Shown here: positions 9,754-18,323 of the stretch, piece after piece
Layout of the letters: each line of letters begins with the position of its first letter
Numbering within the stretch: position 1 is the stretch's first letter
DNA from: Sanguibacter inulinus
GTDB taxonomy: Bacteria > Actinomycetota > Actinomycetes > Actinomycetales > Cellulomonadaceae
Assembly (NCBI RefSeq): GCF_013415325.1
Contig: NZ_JACBYE010000009.1
Location: forward strand, 1 to 64,000
Direction of reading: 5' to 3'
Length of the DNA stretch: 64,000 nt
Position numbers and translations under genes: made by a program
The notes under the pieces: model-generated
The model's database searches: none
Seen by the model: only the letters and a program-made list of their open reading frames with translations
What the model was told of the DNA's origin: nothing

Positions 9754-11366
9754 AGCGCCGTGCTCCCGAGGACGTCGGACACGCGGTACCAGGGGCTGGG
9801 CGCGAAGACCTTGGCCACCTGGGGCGCGAAGCCCGTCGAGGCCGTGAGCATCTCGCGGGCCGGTCCGTCGGCGACGATCTCGCCCTGCGCCATGAGGACC
9901 ACACGATCGGCGAGGTCGGCAGCGAGCTCGACGTCGTGGGTCGCGACCACGACCGCGGTCCCCTCGCGCGCGATCGTGCGCAGGGTGTCGACGAGCGTCG
10001 CCTTCGCGGCGTAGTCGAGGCCTCGTGTCGGCTCGTCGAGCAGGAGCACCCGCGCGGGCACGGCGAGGACCACCGCGAGGGCGAGCGCGAGCCGCTGCCC
10101 CTCGGACAGGTCACGGGGGTGGGTGCCGCCGTCGATCCCGCCGACCATCGACGCGAGGAGCGCACGCGTCGTGCCGTCGGACGCAGCCGCGTCGTGGTCC
10201 GCTGCACGGCACTCGTCGTCGACGGTCTCGCAGAAGAACAGGTCAGTGACGTCCTGCGGGACGAGGGCCACCAGGTCACGGGCTCTGCGCGGCCCGACGG
10301 CGGCCGGGTCGCTCCCGTCGACCTGGACGTGGCCGCCGTCGCGGCGCCCGCTCCCCTGGAGCGCCCACAGCAGCGACGACTTGCCCGAGCCGTTACGGCC
10401 CATGAGGGCGACGACCTCCCCCGAGGACAGCTCGGTCGAGACGGAGCGCACGGCCTCGAGGTCCCCGTAGCGGACGCTGACAGACCGGGCGACAAGCCTC
10501 GGGTCATCGTGCGCGTCTTCCCGCGGGCCTCCCAGAGGAGCAGCGAGGTCACTCGCAGCCCCGTCGTCCTGAGCGACGAGCCGCGCGTAGGGACGCGCCG
10601 CGCGAACCGTCAGCGGAGCGGGGTCCCAGCCGAGCGCGTCGGCCAGCCGCAGCAGCGGCGGTGCGCTCGACGTGCCCCGCAGCAGCTCAGCAGCGCCGCC
10701 CGAGCGCACCGATCCGTCCCCCGGCAGGTAGAGGACCCCGTCGGCCGCGTGCAGGACACGCTCGAGCCTGTGCTCGGCCAGGACCACCGTGAGGCCGAGG
10801 TCTTCCACGAGCCGACGGACGATCGCGAGCACCTCTTCGGCGCCGACGGGGTCGAGGGCCGAGGTCGGTTCGTCGAGGACGAGCACCTGCGGTGCCGCCG
10901 TCAGCACCGCACCGATCGCCACGCGCTGCTGCTGGCCGAGGGAGAGCGAGCGCAGCGGACGGTCGCGCAGGTCGGCGAGCCCGACGAGGTCGAGCGTCTC
11001 CTCGACACGTCGGCGCATGGCAGCCGGGGACACCCCGCGCTGCTCCATGGAGAAGGCGAGCTCAGACTCGACCTCGGAGGTCACGAAGCCGTGCGCAGGA
11101 TTCTGGGCGACGTAGCCGACGAGGTCGGCCAGGTCGCGGGGCCGCACGAGCCGGGTCGAGCGGCCGTCGACCGTCACCTCTCCCGTCATGACGCCGGGTG
11201 AGAAGTGCGGGACCAGACCGTCGACCATGGCCAGCAGCGTCGACTTGCCGGAGCCGGTGCCACCTGTGACGAGCGTGAGCTGACCCTGCTCGATCGTGGT
11301 CGAGACGTGGTCGAGGACGACCCGGCCGTCGTCGTGGACCAGGCTGACGTCGTCGAAGACGATCAT
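9750..11366 (-). CDS. ECF transporter ATPase, two fused ABC domains
   Basis: Energises the ECF transporter. The 538-aa chain holds two complete ABC ATPases in tandem, equivalent to EcfA plus EcfA'. Domain 1 (about 1-235) has Walker A GGTGSGKST (35-43), Q-loop VAQNP, signature LSLGQQQ, Walker B VLVLDEPTSALD and H-loop AEHRL. Domain 2 (about 305-538) has GRNGSGKSS, VPQDV, LSEGQ, VLLLDEPTRGLD and THDVEL. All catalytic motifs look intact in both halves. The ATG overlaps the T-component stop codon (ATGA) and AGGAAG lies upstream, so the longer open frame reaching 12614 is not the gene. Confidence 0.93.
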   Translation of the reverse strand: MIVFDDVSLVHDDGRVVLDHVSTTIEQGQLTLVTGGTGSGKSTLLAMVDGLVPHFSPGVMTGEVTVDGRSTRLVRPRDLADLVGYVAQNPAHGFVTSEVESELAFSMEQRGVSPAAMRRRVEETLDLVGLADLRDRPLRSLSLGQQQRVAIGAVLTAAPQVLVLDEPTSALDPVGAEEVLAIVRRLVEDLGLTVVLAEHRLERVLHAADGVLYLPGDGSVRSGGAAELLRGTSSAPPLLRLADALGWDPAPLTVRAARPYARLVAQDDGAASDLAAPLGGPREDAHDDPRLVARSVSVRYGDLEAVRSVSTELSSGEVVALMGRNGSGKSSLLWALQGSGRRDGGHVQVDGSDPAAVGPRRARDLVALVPQDVTDLFFCETVDDECRAADHDAAASDGTTRALLASMVGGIDGGTHPRDLSEGQRLALALAVVLAVPARVLLLDEPTRGLDYAAKATLVDTLRTIAREGTAVVVATHDVELAADLADRVVLMAQGEIVADGPAREMLTASTGFAPQVAKVFAPSPWYRVSDVLGSTAL

Positions 11367-12469
11367 GCGAGGACTTCCTCTCTCCGAGGACGGACCGCCG
11401 CCGTCGGGGGCGCGACAAGGACAGGCAGCGCCGTGAGGAGGGCGGCGGCGAGGCCGACCGCCGAGAGCGCCGGCAGGAGGACAGGTCCGGGATGCGCGAC
11501 ACGCGGCCCGGCTGCGACGACGAGCAGCCCCAGAGCAACCATCCCCGACGCGGCGACCAGCGCAGCCCGGACCGTCCAGCGCTCGGCTCTGTAGACCGTC
11601 CGGCGCACTGTCGTGCCGGTGCGCAGCGCGACCACGCAGAGCAGGACCGCCAGGCAGGCCAGAGCCGGCGCAGCCCACCCGGGCCAGGACGCGTCGAAGA
11701 GCGCGTAGGTCGCGAGAGCGACGACACCCACGGCTCCGAGCAGCGAGATTGGCTGCACGAGCCGACGCACCGATGGACGCACTGAGGTGCGACGGAGTAC
11801 CGACGCGGACGACGACGATGCAGGAGGCGGCACGGGCATCGCCCCGTAGCCGCGGGACTCCATGGCTGCGGCCAGCGCGGACGACCTGTCCATGGTCCCC
11901 TCCAGGACCGGCACGACGGTCCGGCGCAGCCCGGGTTGCTTGCCGCGCAGGCGCGCGGCCTGCCGCACGTCGAGGACCGAGCGTCCCAGGGTCGGCAGCA
12001 CCGAGACCGCGACGACCAGCGCCGTGGTGATCCCGGCGAGAGCGGACGGGGCGTGCCGCAGCAGACCGAGCGCGTCGGCGAGGGTGTGCGCGGCTCCGAC
12101 CGCCAGGATCACGACGGCGAGCTGGAGGCCTCCGGTCAGGCCACCGAGCAACGCCTCGCGGGTCACCGTGCCGAAGAGCACGACGGGACCGACCGAGACC
12201 TCGGGCAGCCTCAGCACCCCGGTCCCCGCGCCCGCCGGCAGCACGACACGGAAGACCAGCCGGACCGCGACGGTCCAGCCCGCGACCCAGAGATAGGTGC
12301 GGAAGACCGACCCGCGACGGGCCGGGTCGGCGCACGAGGCGACGACCGCGAGGACCGCGGCGACGAAGGTCACCAGCACGACCAGGTGCGTGGTCGTCGT
12401 CGCTGCGGCAGCGACACCCAGACCCCACACCCACCACGCGGCGGGGTGGACCGGCACTCGACGCCTCAC
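11363..12469 (-). CDS. ECF transporter transmembrane (T) component
   Basis: EcfT/CbiQ-family membrane protein, 368 aa, that couples the ATPases to the S component. The N-terminal half has four or five hydrophobic helices. The cytoplasmic coupling-helix motifs are visible as AARLRG and AMESRGYG, corresponding to the paired Ala-Arg-Gly signatures that dock into the ATPases. A C-terminal extension of about 150 aa with three or four more predicted membrane helices is longer than in typical EcfT proteins (about 260 aa). GTG at 12469 overlaps the stop of the DUF4430 gene by 4 nt, and the stop overlaps the ATPase start, so the three are translationally coupled. Confidence 0.88.
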   Translation of the reverse strand: MRRRVPVHPAAWWVWGLGVAAAATTTTHLVVLVTFVAAVLAVVASCADPARRGSVFRTYLWVAGWTVAVRLVFRVVLPAGAGTGVLRLPEVSVGPVVLFGTVTREALLGGLTGGLQLAVVILAVGAAHTLADALGLLRHAPSALAGITTALVVAVSVLPTLGRSVLDVRQAARLRGKQPGLRRTVVPVLEGTMDRSSALAAAMESRGYGAMPVPPPASSSSASVLRRTSVRPSVRRLVQPISLLGAVGVVALATYALFDASWPGWAAPALACLAVLLCVVALRTGTTVRRTVYRAERWTVRAALVAASGMVALGLLVVAAGPRVAHPGPVLLPALSAVGLAAALLTALPVLVAPPTAAVRPRREEVLA

Positions 12470-13320
12470 TGTCGTCGACCCCGCGCTCGGGCTGCCGCGA
12501 GGCAAAGCAGTCCCCCGGCCAACCCGAGCCCCACCAGCGCCACGACCCCGGGCGAGGCATCGACAGACGGCGATGCGCCGGGTGAGACGAGGTCCCGGGT
12601 AGACCCCGGAGCATCGAGGACCTGCCCCTCGGCGACCGGGCTGGTCGAGGACCTTCCGGTCCCGAGGACGCCCCAGCCCTGCGGGACGACCCCCTCGTTC
12701 GCCTCCGCAGGACTGACCTGCGGAGACGCAGCCTCGTCGGACGTCACGAAGACGAGACCTACGATGTCGCCTCGCGCTACCTCCGTCGAGGTCACCCCGC
12801 GCGTCGCATAGGTCCACGTCGATGCGTCGGTCGAGGTCCACAGCGCCCAGTAGGCCCCCTGGGACGGGGTACGCAGGCACGGCTCGGTCCCGACGCTGCC
12901 GTCGGCCCTCAGGACGTCTTCGTCGAGCGCGGGACGTCCGTCGACCCTGCACACAAAAGCCGCTCCCCACTGCTCGGTCCCCTGGAGCTCGACCCCCGCC
13001 GCTGCCACGGCGTCGTAGGCCGTCACGGGCCCGTCGGCCGCAGCACAGGCGAGCCCGCTCACCGGTCCGAGCGCGGCCGTGTCGAGCACGCCTCCGTCGA
13101 CCACCACCGTCACCCCGTCGCACGCCGTCAGGCCCGACGACGCCCCCGGCCCCGGAGGACGGACCCCGACGCCACCCGAGAGACCGGCCACCACGGCAGG
13201 ACGCGCCGCAGCACCGTCGGTCAGCACCGTGTGCACGGCTCCGGTGCCCGGCGTCGCCCCAGGCCCGGCACCGACCACGAGGGCCGGACCGAGGACGGCG
13301 GCGAGGACCAGGCTCTTCAC
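12466..13320 (-). CDS. Exported, membrane-anchored DUF4430 protein (transcobalamin beta-domain-like)
   Basis: Surface protein of 284 aa: an N-terminal signal peptide (about 1-28), a central domain, a Ser/Pro-rich stalk and a C-terminal anchor helix (about 258-277) followed by Arg-rich residues. The region from TAYDAV through GAAFVCRVDG to YWALWTST and GDIVGLVF has the pattern of DUF4430, a domain that Pfam also places in gastric intrinsic factor and transcobalamin, where it forms the small beta half that closes over B12. It sits 9 nt after an exported alpha-toroid lipoprotein, the other half of that architecture, and overlaps the ECF T gene. I infer a ligand-capture role on the cell surface. 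DUF4430 also occurs in cohesive surface proteins, so cobalamin binding is not proven. Confidence 0.7.
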   Translation of the reverse strand: MKSLVLAAVLGPALVVGAGPGATPGTGAVHTVLTDGAAARPAVVAGLSGGVGVRPPGPGASSGLTACDGVTVVVDGGVLDTAALGPVSGLACAAADGPVTAYDAVAAAGVELQGTEQWGAAFVCRVDGRPALDEDVLRADGSVGTEPCLRTPSQGAYWALWTSTDASTWTYATRGVTSTEVARGDIVGLVFVTSDEAASPQVSPAEANEGVVPQGWGVLGTGRSSTSPVAEGQVLDAPGSTRDLVSPGASPSVDASPGVVALVGLGLAGGLLCLAAARARGRRQ

Positions 13321-13329
13321 GGCTCTGTG

Positions 13330-14400
13330 CTAGCCGAGCAGGTCGTCGAGACCTTCGCCCGCGAGGGCGACCGTCGCCTGGGCTGTGGTGCGCACGTCAG
13401 GCTGGTCGGCGAGCAGGAACGCTCCGGCGTCCTCACCGTCGGTCACCTGCTGGGCCATGAGCCACGCGATGCCCTGGCTCGCATCGGCGTCGCCGTCCTC
13501 GAGGGCAGAGACCGCGACCGCGGTGCTGTTGACGCTCGGACCGTCGCTGTCGGCAGAGGCCCACGACGTGCCTGCGTCGTCTGCAGCGCCGACCGAGTCG
13601 AGCCACGCGAGAGCCTGCATGATGACGGGTGCGTCGTCGTCGGTCCCGGCCACGACGAGCGCCGAGACGGCGAAGGCTGTCGAGTCCACGTCCGAGACGC
13701 AGTCGGCCGGGGCCGAGCTGGACAGCTGCGCCGGGAAGCCAGCACCCTCGCACTGCTGCGCGGCGAGGTAGTCGACAGCCTGCTGGGGTGCAGCGTCCTG
13801 GGTGGCGAGGGCGGCGACGGCCCACGACTGCGAGATCGTGTGCGAGTAGTCGTCGGCCCCGAGGTCGGAGAACCGGCCTTCGTCGGTCTGGAGTGCGAGG
13901 AGCTCTGCTGTGAGGTCACGCCCGCCGATGCTGTCCGTCGGGAGGTCGGCCGCGTCCGTGACTGCGAGCAGCTTGCCGGTCGCACCTGCGTACTGCGCAG
14001 TGGTCCCGTCCCCGACGTAGGCCGCGACGGCCTCGTCCGTGGTGAGCGCCTCGGCGTAGGTCTGGGCCGCGTCGTCCTGGTCCGCCGCGAGGAGCGCGAG
14101 CACCACGTCAGCGGTCAGTCCGTAGTCGTCGTAGGCGACGCCGTCGAACTCGGTCTGGAACACCGTGCCGGCCGCAGCCTGGGCCTGCAGCCACGTGGCA
14201 GCCGCGGCGGCCTGCACCTCGCTGTCGCCCGGACCCTGCGCGGGTCCGGTCGTCGCCGGTGCGCTCGTCGCGTCGCTCGTCGACGAGGCGGAGCCTGACG
14301 CCGACGGGGCAGCAGGAGTGTCGTCCGACGAGCAGCCGGCGAGCAGGCCGAGCGCGAGCGTCGCGGAGGTGGCGAGCAGCAGATGGGGTCGACGGTTCAC
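13330..14400 (-). CDS. Lipoprotein with prenyltransferase-like alpha/alpha-toroid repeats (transcobalamin alpha-domain-like)
   Basis: Lipoprotein of 356 aa, first gene of the ECF operon. A signal peptide ends in LLAGC; a Ser/Thr/Ala/Pro linker follows to about residue 60. The body is made of about five repeats of the form WLxxQ...G.F...D...TA.AVxALxA, the helical-hairpin pattern of squalene-cyclase/prenyltransferase toroids. Eukaryotic cobalamin carriers use the same toroid as their large domain. No QW-type or DxDD cyclase acid motif is visible, so an enzyme role is unlikely. GTG at 14400 is chosen because AGAGGA lies about 6 nt upstream and it starts the signal peptide directly; an upstream ATG at 14436 is less likely. 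Confidence 0.72.
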   Translation of the reverse strand: MNRRPHLLLATSATLALGLLAGCSSDDTPAAPSASGSASSTSDATSAPATTGPAQGPGDSEVQAAAAATWLQAQAAAGTVFQTEFDGVAYDDYGLTADVVLALLAADQDDAAQTYAEALTTDEAVAAYVGDGTTAQYAGATGKLLAVTDAADLPTDSIGGRDLTAELLALQTDEGRFSDLGADDYSHTISQSWAVAALATQDAAPQQAVDYLAAQQCEGAGFPAQLSSSAPADCVSDVDSTAFAVSALVVAGTDDDAPVIMQALAWLDSVGAADDAGTSWASADSDGPSVNSTAVAVSALEDGDADASQGIAWLMAQQVTDGEDAGAFLLADQPDVRTTAQATVALAGEGLDDLLG

Positions 14401-14480
14401 TGAGGTCCTCTTCGGGTGGTGCGGGGCGAGGGCCACGCGCTCTCCGCGGACCCGACCGTGCCTGCTGACCGGTCGCGTGC

Positions 14481-14486
14481 AGTCTA
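14481..14486 (-). promoter_or_regulatory. Candidate -10 element of the ECF operon
   Basis: TAGACT on the minus strand would start transcription near 14474, leaving a leader of about 74 nt before the GTG at 14400. That leader is too short for a standard cobalamin riboswitch and I see no B12-box in it. Confidence 0.4.
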
Positions 14487-14519
14487 GGTGGGCTCGGCCG
14501 TCTGGTCCGGGGGTGCCCG

Positions 14520-15575
14520 TCAGGCGAGCGGCACGCCGACGCGCTCGATCTCGATCGAGTACATCCTGGACCCCTGGGCCTTGGTGAACCCGAGAGTCGA
14601 GTACAGCCCGAAGGCGCCCGAGGGGTTGTCGGTGTCGACGTCGAGCTCCGCGTACTCCATGCCCGAGGCCTTGTAGGCCTCCATCGCGGCACCGAGCAGC
14701 GCCACGGCGAGCTTGCGGCCGCGGTACTGCCTGCGCACGCCCAGCGTCTCGATGTACCCGCTCGAGTACCCCGCGACAGGCCAGTCCTGCTCGTAGCGAC
14801 CCGACAGCAGGTACGCCGCGACGTCAGGGGTCCCGGCGCTGTCGTCGAGCGCGACGAAGCTCCAGCCCGGTGCGAACATGGACCGTCCCTGAGCCCACGA
14901 CTCCGGGGTAGCGGGCTCGCTCCCCCAGTGGTCGCGGAAGGCGTCGTTGTGGGCGAGCCTCACGGCGTCGTCGAGCTCTTCGCTCCAGGGCACGATCCGC
15001 AGGCCGCCGTCCAGCTCGGGGTGGCGCACGGGCTCGCGGAGGTCACGCCGGAGGTTGGAGTAGAAGCGGTTCGCCTCGTAGCCCGCCGCCTCGTAGAGGT
15101 GCCAGTGCGAGGGCGAGGTGTCTTCGAGGTACGCCGCGATGCGGCCGGGGACGTCCTTGTCGGACGCCTCGAGGATGTCTTTGGCACGCCGGGTCATCCA
15201 GGCCACGAGCGCCCGGCCGACCCCGGCGCCGCGCGAGAGCGGGTGCACCCCGCCCATGACGAAGACGCGCTGGGTCGTCTCGTCGCCGGGCCGCGCCTCG
15301 AGGCACGCGTAGGCACGGAGCACCCCGTCCGCGTCGAACCCGGCGACGGTGTCTGCCGGGATGTCCTTCCAGTCGCCCTCGAAGATCTCCTCGACCTCGG
15401 CGTGGGACGTCCTGTAGGGCTGCTCGTCCGCGACCTCCATCGTGACGATGAGCTCGTAGAGGGCGTCGACGTCAGCGGTGCTGAGCGGACGCCAGGTGAG
15501 CCCGAGATCGCCGGGCAGCATCGCGACGCTCGCGCGCCTCGCGGCGGTCGGACCGCCAGGCTTCTCGTCTGTCAT
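14520..15575 (-). CDS. Tandem GNAT-family acetyltransferase
   Basis: A 351-aa protein with two GNAT domains. The C-terminal one (about 190-351) is the better preserved: VRRQYRGRKLAVALL matches the R/Q-x-x-G-x-G/A acetyl-CoA loop, followed by an ELDVDTDNPSGAFGLYSTLGF-type ending typical of the fold. The N-terminal half has SRGAGVGRALVAWM, also an intact acetyl-CoA loop. The tandem layout recalls mycothiol synthase (MshD), but I cannot tell MshD from other tandem GNATs here. A TACGCT hexamer 6 nt before the ATG indicates a leaderless transcript. It reads toward the ECF operon with 119 nt between them. Confidence 0.82.
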   Translation of the reverse strand: MTDEKPGGPTAARRASVAMLPGDLGLTWRPLSTADVDALYELIVTMEVADEQPYRTSHAEVEEIFEGDWKDIPADTVAGFDADGVLRAYACLEARPGDETTQRVFVMGGVHPLSRGAGVGRALVAWMTRRAKDILEASDKDVPGRIAAYLEDTSPSHWHLYEAAGYEANRFYSNLRRDLREPVRHPELDGGLRIVPWSEELDDAVRLAHNDAFRDHWGSEPATPESWAQGRSMFAPGWSFVALDDSAGTPDVAAYLLSGRYEQDWPVAGYSSGYIETLGVRRQYRGRKLAVALLGAAMEAYKASGMEYAELDVDTDNPSGAFGLYSTLGFTKAQGSRMYSIEIERVGVPLA

Positions 15576-15581
15576 GAGGTC

Positions 15582-15587
15582 AGCGTA
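15582..15587 (-). promoter_or_regulatory. -10 element for leaderless GNAT gene
   Basis: TACGCT on the minus strand, 6 nt before the ATG at 15575; no ribosome binding site is present. Confidence 0.5.
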
Positions 15588-15676
15588 GGGACACCGGGCC
15601 GAGAGGGCACGGATATCAGCGGATCGTCGGCGCGTTGGGGGTCGTTTCGGGGTGCTTCACCCCGGTCCGACCACCG

Positions 15677-17806
15677 TCAGGCGTCGATGCGTGCCCTGTC
15701 GAGCTCGCTCGCCCCGGCGACGATGAAGTCCTTGCGCGGGGCGACGTCAGACCCCATGAGGAGCTCGAAGACCCGCTCGGCGTTCTCGGCGTGGGCGGCG
15801 GTGACACGCCGGAGCGTGCGGTGGCGCGGGTCCATCGTCGTCTCGGCCAGCTGGTCGGCGTCCATCTCACCCAGGCCCTTGTACCGCTGGATGTCTTCCT
15901 TGTACCGCTTGCCCGAGCGGTCGAGCTTCTTGAGGACAGCTGCGAGCTCGGCCTCGGAGTACGTGTAGATGTACTCGTTCTTGCGAGAGCCTGCCCCGAT
16001 GACCTCGACCCTGTGCAGCGGCGGCACAGCCGCGTACACCCGACCGGAGTCGACGAGGGGTCGCATGTACCTGAAGAACAGGGTGAGCAGGAGCGTGCGG
16101 ATGTGCGCGCCGTCGACGTCGGCGTCGGTCATGAGGACCACCTTGCCGTACCGGGCGGCCTGGAGATCGAAGGAGCGTCCCGAGCCTGCACCGAGGACCT
16201 GGATGATCGCCGCGCACTCGGCGTTGCGCAGCATGTCGCTCACCGAGGCCTTCTGCACGTTGAGGATCTTGCCGCGGATGGGCAGCAGCGCCTGGAAGTC
16301 CGAGGACCTGGCGAGCTTGGCGGTGCCGAGCGCGCTGTCACCCTCGACGATGAACAGCTCGGAACGGGCGACGTCGTCGCTGCGGCAGTCCGCGAGCTTG
16401 GTGGGCAGCGAGCTCGTCTCGAGAGCGTTCTTGCGCCTCGAGATCTCTTTCTGCTTGCGGGCAGACAGGCGCGCGCGCATCTCGGCGACGACCTTGTCCA
16501 TCAGCAGGGACGCCTGGGTCTTCTCGTCACGTTTGGCAGAGGTGAGCATCGCACCGATCTGCTGCTCGACGACCCGCGCGACGATGGCTCGGACGGGTGC
16601 GGTCCCGAGGATCTCCTTCGTCTGTCCCTCGAACTGGGGCTCGGCGAGACGGACCGTCAGCACGGCGGTGAGGCCCGCCAGGACGTCGTCCTTCTCGATG
16701 CGCTCAGCCGAGTCCTTGGTCGAGACCTTGAGGCGTCGGGCGTTGGTCTCGACAGCCTTGCGCATGACCTTGAGCAGTCCGGCCTCGAAGCCCGACAGGT
16801 GCGAACCGCCCTTGGGCGTCGAGATGATGTTGACGAAGCTGCGCACCTCGGTCTCGTAACCCGTGCCCCAGCGCAGGGCCAGGTCGACCTCGCAGTCGCG
16901 CGAGACCTCCTGGGCGACCATGTGCCCCCGGTCGTCGAGGACCGGGACGGTCTCCTTGAAGCTGCCGGAGCCGGTGAGGTGCCACGTGGCGGTCACCGGG
17001 GTGTCCGGTGCGAGGAACTCGACGAAGTCGACTGTCCCGCCGTGGTGCACGAAGGTCTCCTCGTGCGGGCCGTCAGCACCCGGCGTCCCCTCGAGGCCGC
17101 GCTCGTCACGGACGGTGATCGTCAGGCCGGGGACGAGGAACGTGGTCTGGCGCACTCGGGTGACCAGCTCGTCGTAGGCGAACACGGCCGTCTTGGGGAA
17201 CACCTGGCGGTCGGCCCAGTAGCGCACCCGGGTTCCGGTCGTCCCCCGCTTGGCCTTGCCGACGATCGCGAGCTCAGAGGTGCTGACGAAGGGCGTGAAC
17301 GGAGAGTCGGGGCTCGGGCCGCTCTTCGGGTCCTCGAACTGGCCGGGCTCTCCGCGCCGGAAGGTCATCCTGTGCACCTTGCTCGACCTGTCCACCTCGA
17401 CGTCGAGGCGGGCCGAGAGCGCGTTGACGACCGACGCGCCGACACCGTGCAGACCGCCCGATGCCGTGTACGAGCCACCGCCGAACTTCCCGCCGGCGTG
17501 CAGCTTGGTGAACACGACCTCGACACCACTCAGACCGGTCTTCGACTCGATGTCGACGGGGATGCCACGGCCGTCGTCGGTGACGGTCACGGAGGAGTCA
17601 GCGTGGAGGATGATGCCGATCCGCGTGCAGTGGCCGGCGAGCGCCTCGTCGACGGAGTTGTCGATGATCTCCCACAGGCAGTGCATGAGACCGCGCGAGT
17701 CTGTCGAGCCGATGTACATGCCCGGTCGCTTGCGGACGGCCTCGAGCCCTTCGAGGACAGAGAGGTGCCGAGAGGTGTAGCTGGATTCAGCGGATGCGGT
17801 CGTCAC
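15677..17806 (-). CDS. parE: DNA topoisomerase IV subunit B (GyrB/ParE family)
   Basis: ATPase subunit of a type IIA topoisomerase, 709 aa. The GHKL ATPase has DNSVDEALAG with the Mg-binding Asn, DDGRGIPV and GGLHGVGASVVNALS; the transducer follows, then the TOPRIM domain with VEGDSA (near residue 488) and the MTDADVDGAHI metal-binding acids. It lacks the roughly 170-residue insertion of enterobacterial GyrB and matches the compact actinobacterial type. Paired with the ParC-like gene at the start of the window it would form topoisomerase IV, although the two genes are 13 kb apart and on opposite strands. The GTG at 17806 is chosen because TAGGCT lies 7 nt upstream; an ATG at 17836 would add 10 residues. 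Divergent from the small zinc-ribbon gene. Confidence 0.92.
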   Translation of the reverse strand: MTTASAESSYTSRHLSVLEGLEAVRKRPGMYIGSTDSRGLMHCLWEIIDNSVDEALAGHCTRIGIILHADSSVTVTDDGRGIPVDIESKTGLSGVEVVFTKLHAGGKFGGGSYTASGGLHGVGASVVNALSARLDVEVDRSSKVHRMTFRRGEPGQFEDPKSGPSPDSPFTPFVSTSELAIVGKAKRGTTGTRVRYWADRQVFPKTAVFAYDELVTRVRQTTFLVPGLTITVRDERGLEGTPGADGPHEETFVHHGGTVDFVEFLAPDTPVTATWHLTGSGSFKETVPVLDDRGHMVAQEVSRDCEVDLALRWGTGYETEVRSFVNIISTPKGGSHLSGFEAGLLKVMRKAVETNARRLKVSTKDSAERIEKDDVLAGLTAVLTVRLAEPQFEGQTKEILGTAPVRAIVARVVEQQIGAMLTSAKRDEKTQASLLMDKVVAEMRARLSARKQKEISRRKNALETSSLPTKLADCRSDDVARSELFIVEGDSALGTAKLARSSDFQALLPIRGKILNVQKASVSDMLRNAECAAIIQVLGAGSGRSFDLQAARYGKVVLMTDADVDGAHIRTLLLTLFFRYMRPLVDSGRVYAAVPPLHRVEVIGAGSRKNEYIYTYSEAELAAVLKKLDRSGKRYKEDIQRYKGLGEMDADQLAETTMDPRHRTLRRVTAAHAENAERVFELLMGSDVAPRKDFIVAGASELDRARIDA

Positions 17807-17813
17807 GACCCTG

Positions 17814-17819
17814 AGCCTA
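17814..17819 (-). promoter_or_regulatory. -10 element for leaderless parE
   Basis: TAGGCT on the minus strand, 7 nt before the GTG at 17806. This spacing decides the start codon of parE. Confidence 0.55.
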
Positions 17820-17950
17820 ATCGGTGCCACCGACACGGGGCCCGCGACCGGCCGCAGGCGCGGCGACGGGCGCGCTGCCGCGAATACGCGCGGAGCGAAC
17901 CGAGTCGTCCTGAGGGGAATGATCTGGCGCGGGGATGGTTACATACTGAT

Positions 17951-18172
17951 GTGACTACCTCATCGACCGAAGCCATGACAGTGGCCGACCGCTGCGATCG
18001 CTGCGGCGCTCAGGCCTACGTACGAGTGCAGCTCCCCTCCGGCGAGCTCTTCTTCTGCGCCCACCACGCGCGTGCCCACTCCGAAGCCTTCTCCTCGGTC
18101 GCGACCCACGTCCAGGACGAGACGGACCGTCTGCTCGCAGAGCACGGAGCCGGGTCGACCGCACGCGGCTGA
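17951..18172 (+). CDS. Small zinc-ribbon protein (DUF7455-like)
   Basis: A 73-aa protein with a CDRC pair near residue 15 and a CAHH group near residue 36, so Cys-Cys-Cys-His probably bind one zinc. The sequence ADRCDRCGAQAYV is characteristic of a small actinobacterial family (DUF7455, named from memory) that is often found between the primary sigma factor and topoisomerase genes, as here. GTG at 17951 is preferred; ATG at 17975 would give a 65-residue form that keeps the whole metal site. A CATACT hexamer (17942-17947) could be the promoter of the shorter form. No function is established. Confidence 0.75.
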   Translation: MTTSSTEAMTVADRCDRCGAQAYVRVQLPSGELFFCAHHARAHSEAFSSVATHVQDETDRLLAEHGAGSTARG

Positions 18173-18323
18173 CCGCACCCACACCTGACCGTCGACGCGC
18201 CGGTCGTGACACTGCCACCGCGGTGCACGGCCGGCGCGTCGTGCGTCCGCAGGTGACCGAGACCACGGGCACCTGCAGCCGCGCGTGTCAACCGCTCCTC
18301 ACCCCGCATGAGAGGCTCGGAGG

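Noticed and set aside
11367-12614. N-terminal extension of the ECF ATPase frame
   Set aside because: The open frame continues upstream but the overlapping ATG at 11366 with a ribosome site starts a complete ABC protein, and the extension lies over the T-component gene.
15635-17950. Long plus-strand open frame opposite parE
   Set aside because: Only its last 73 codons (zinc-ribbon gene) look coding; the rest mirrors parE and has no recognisable motif.
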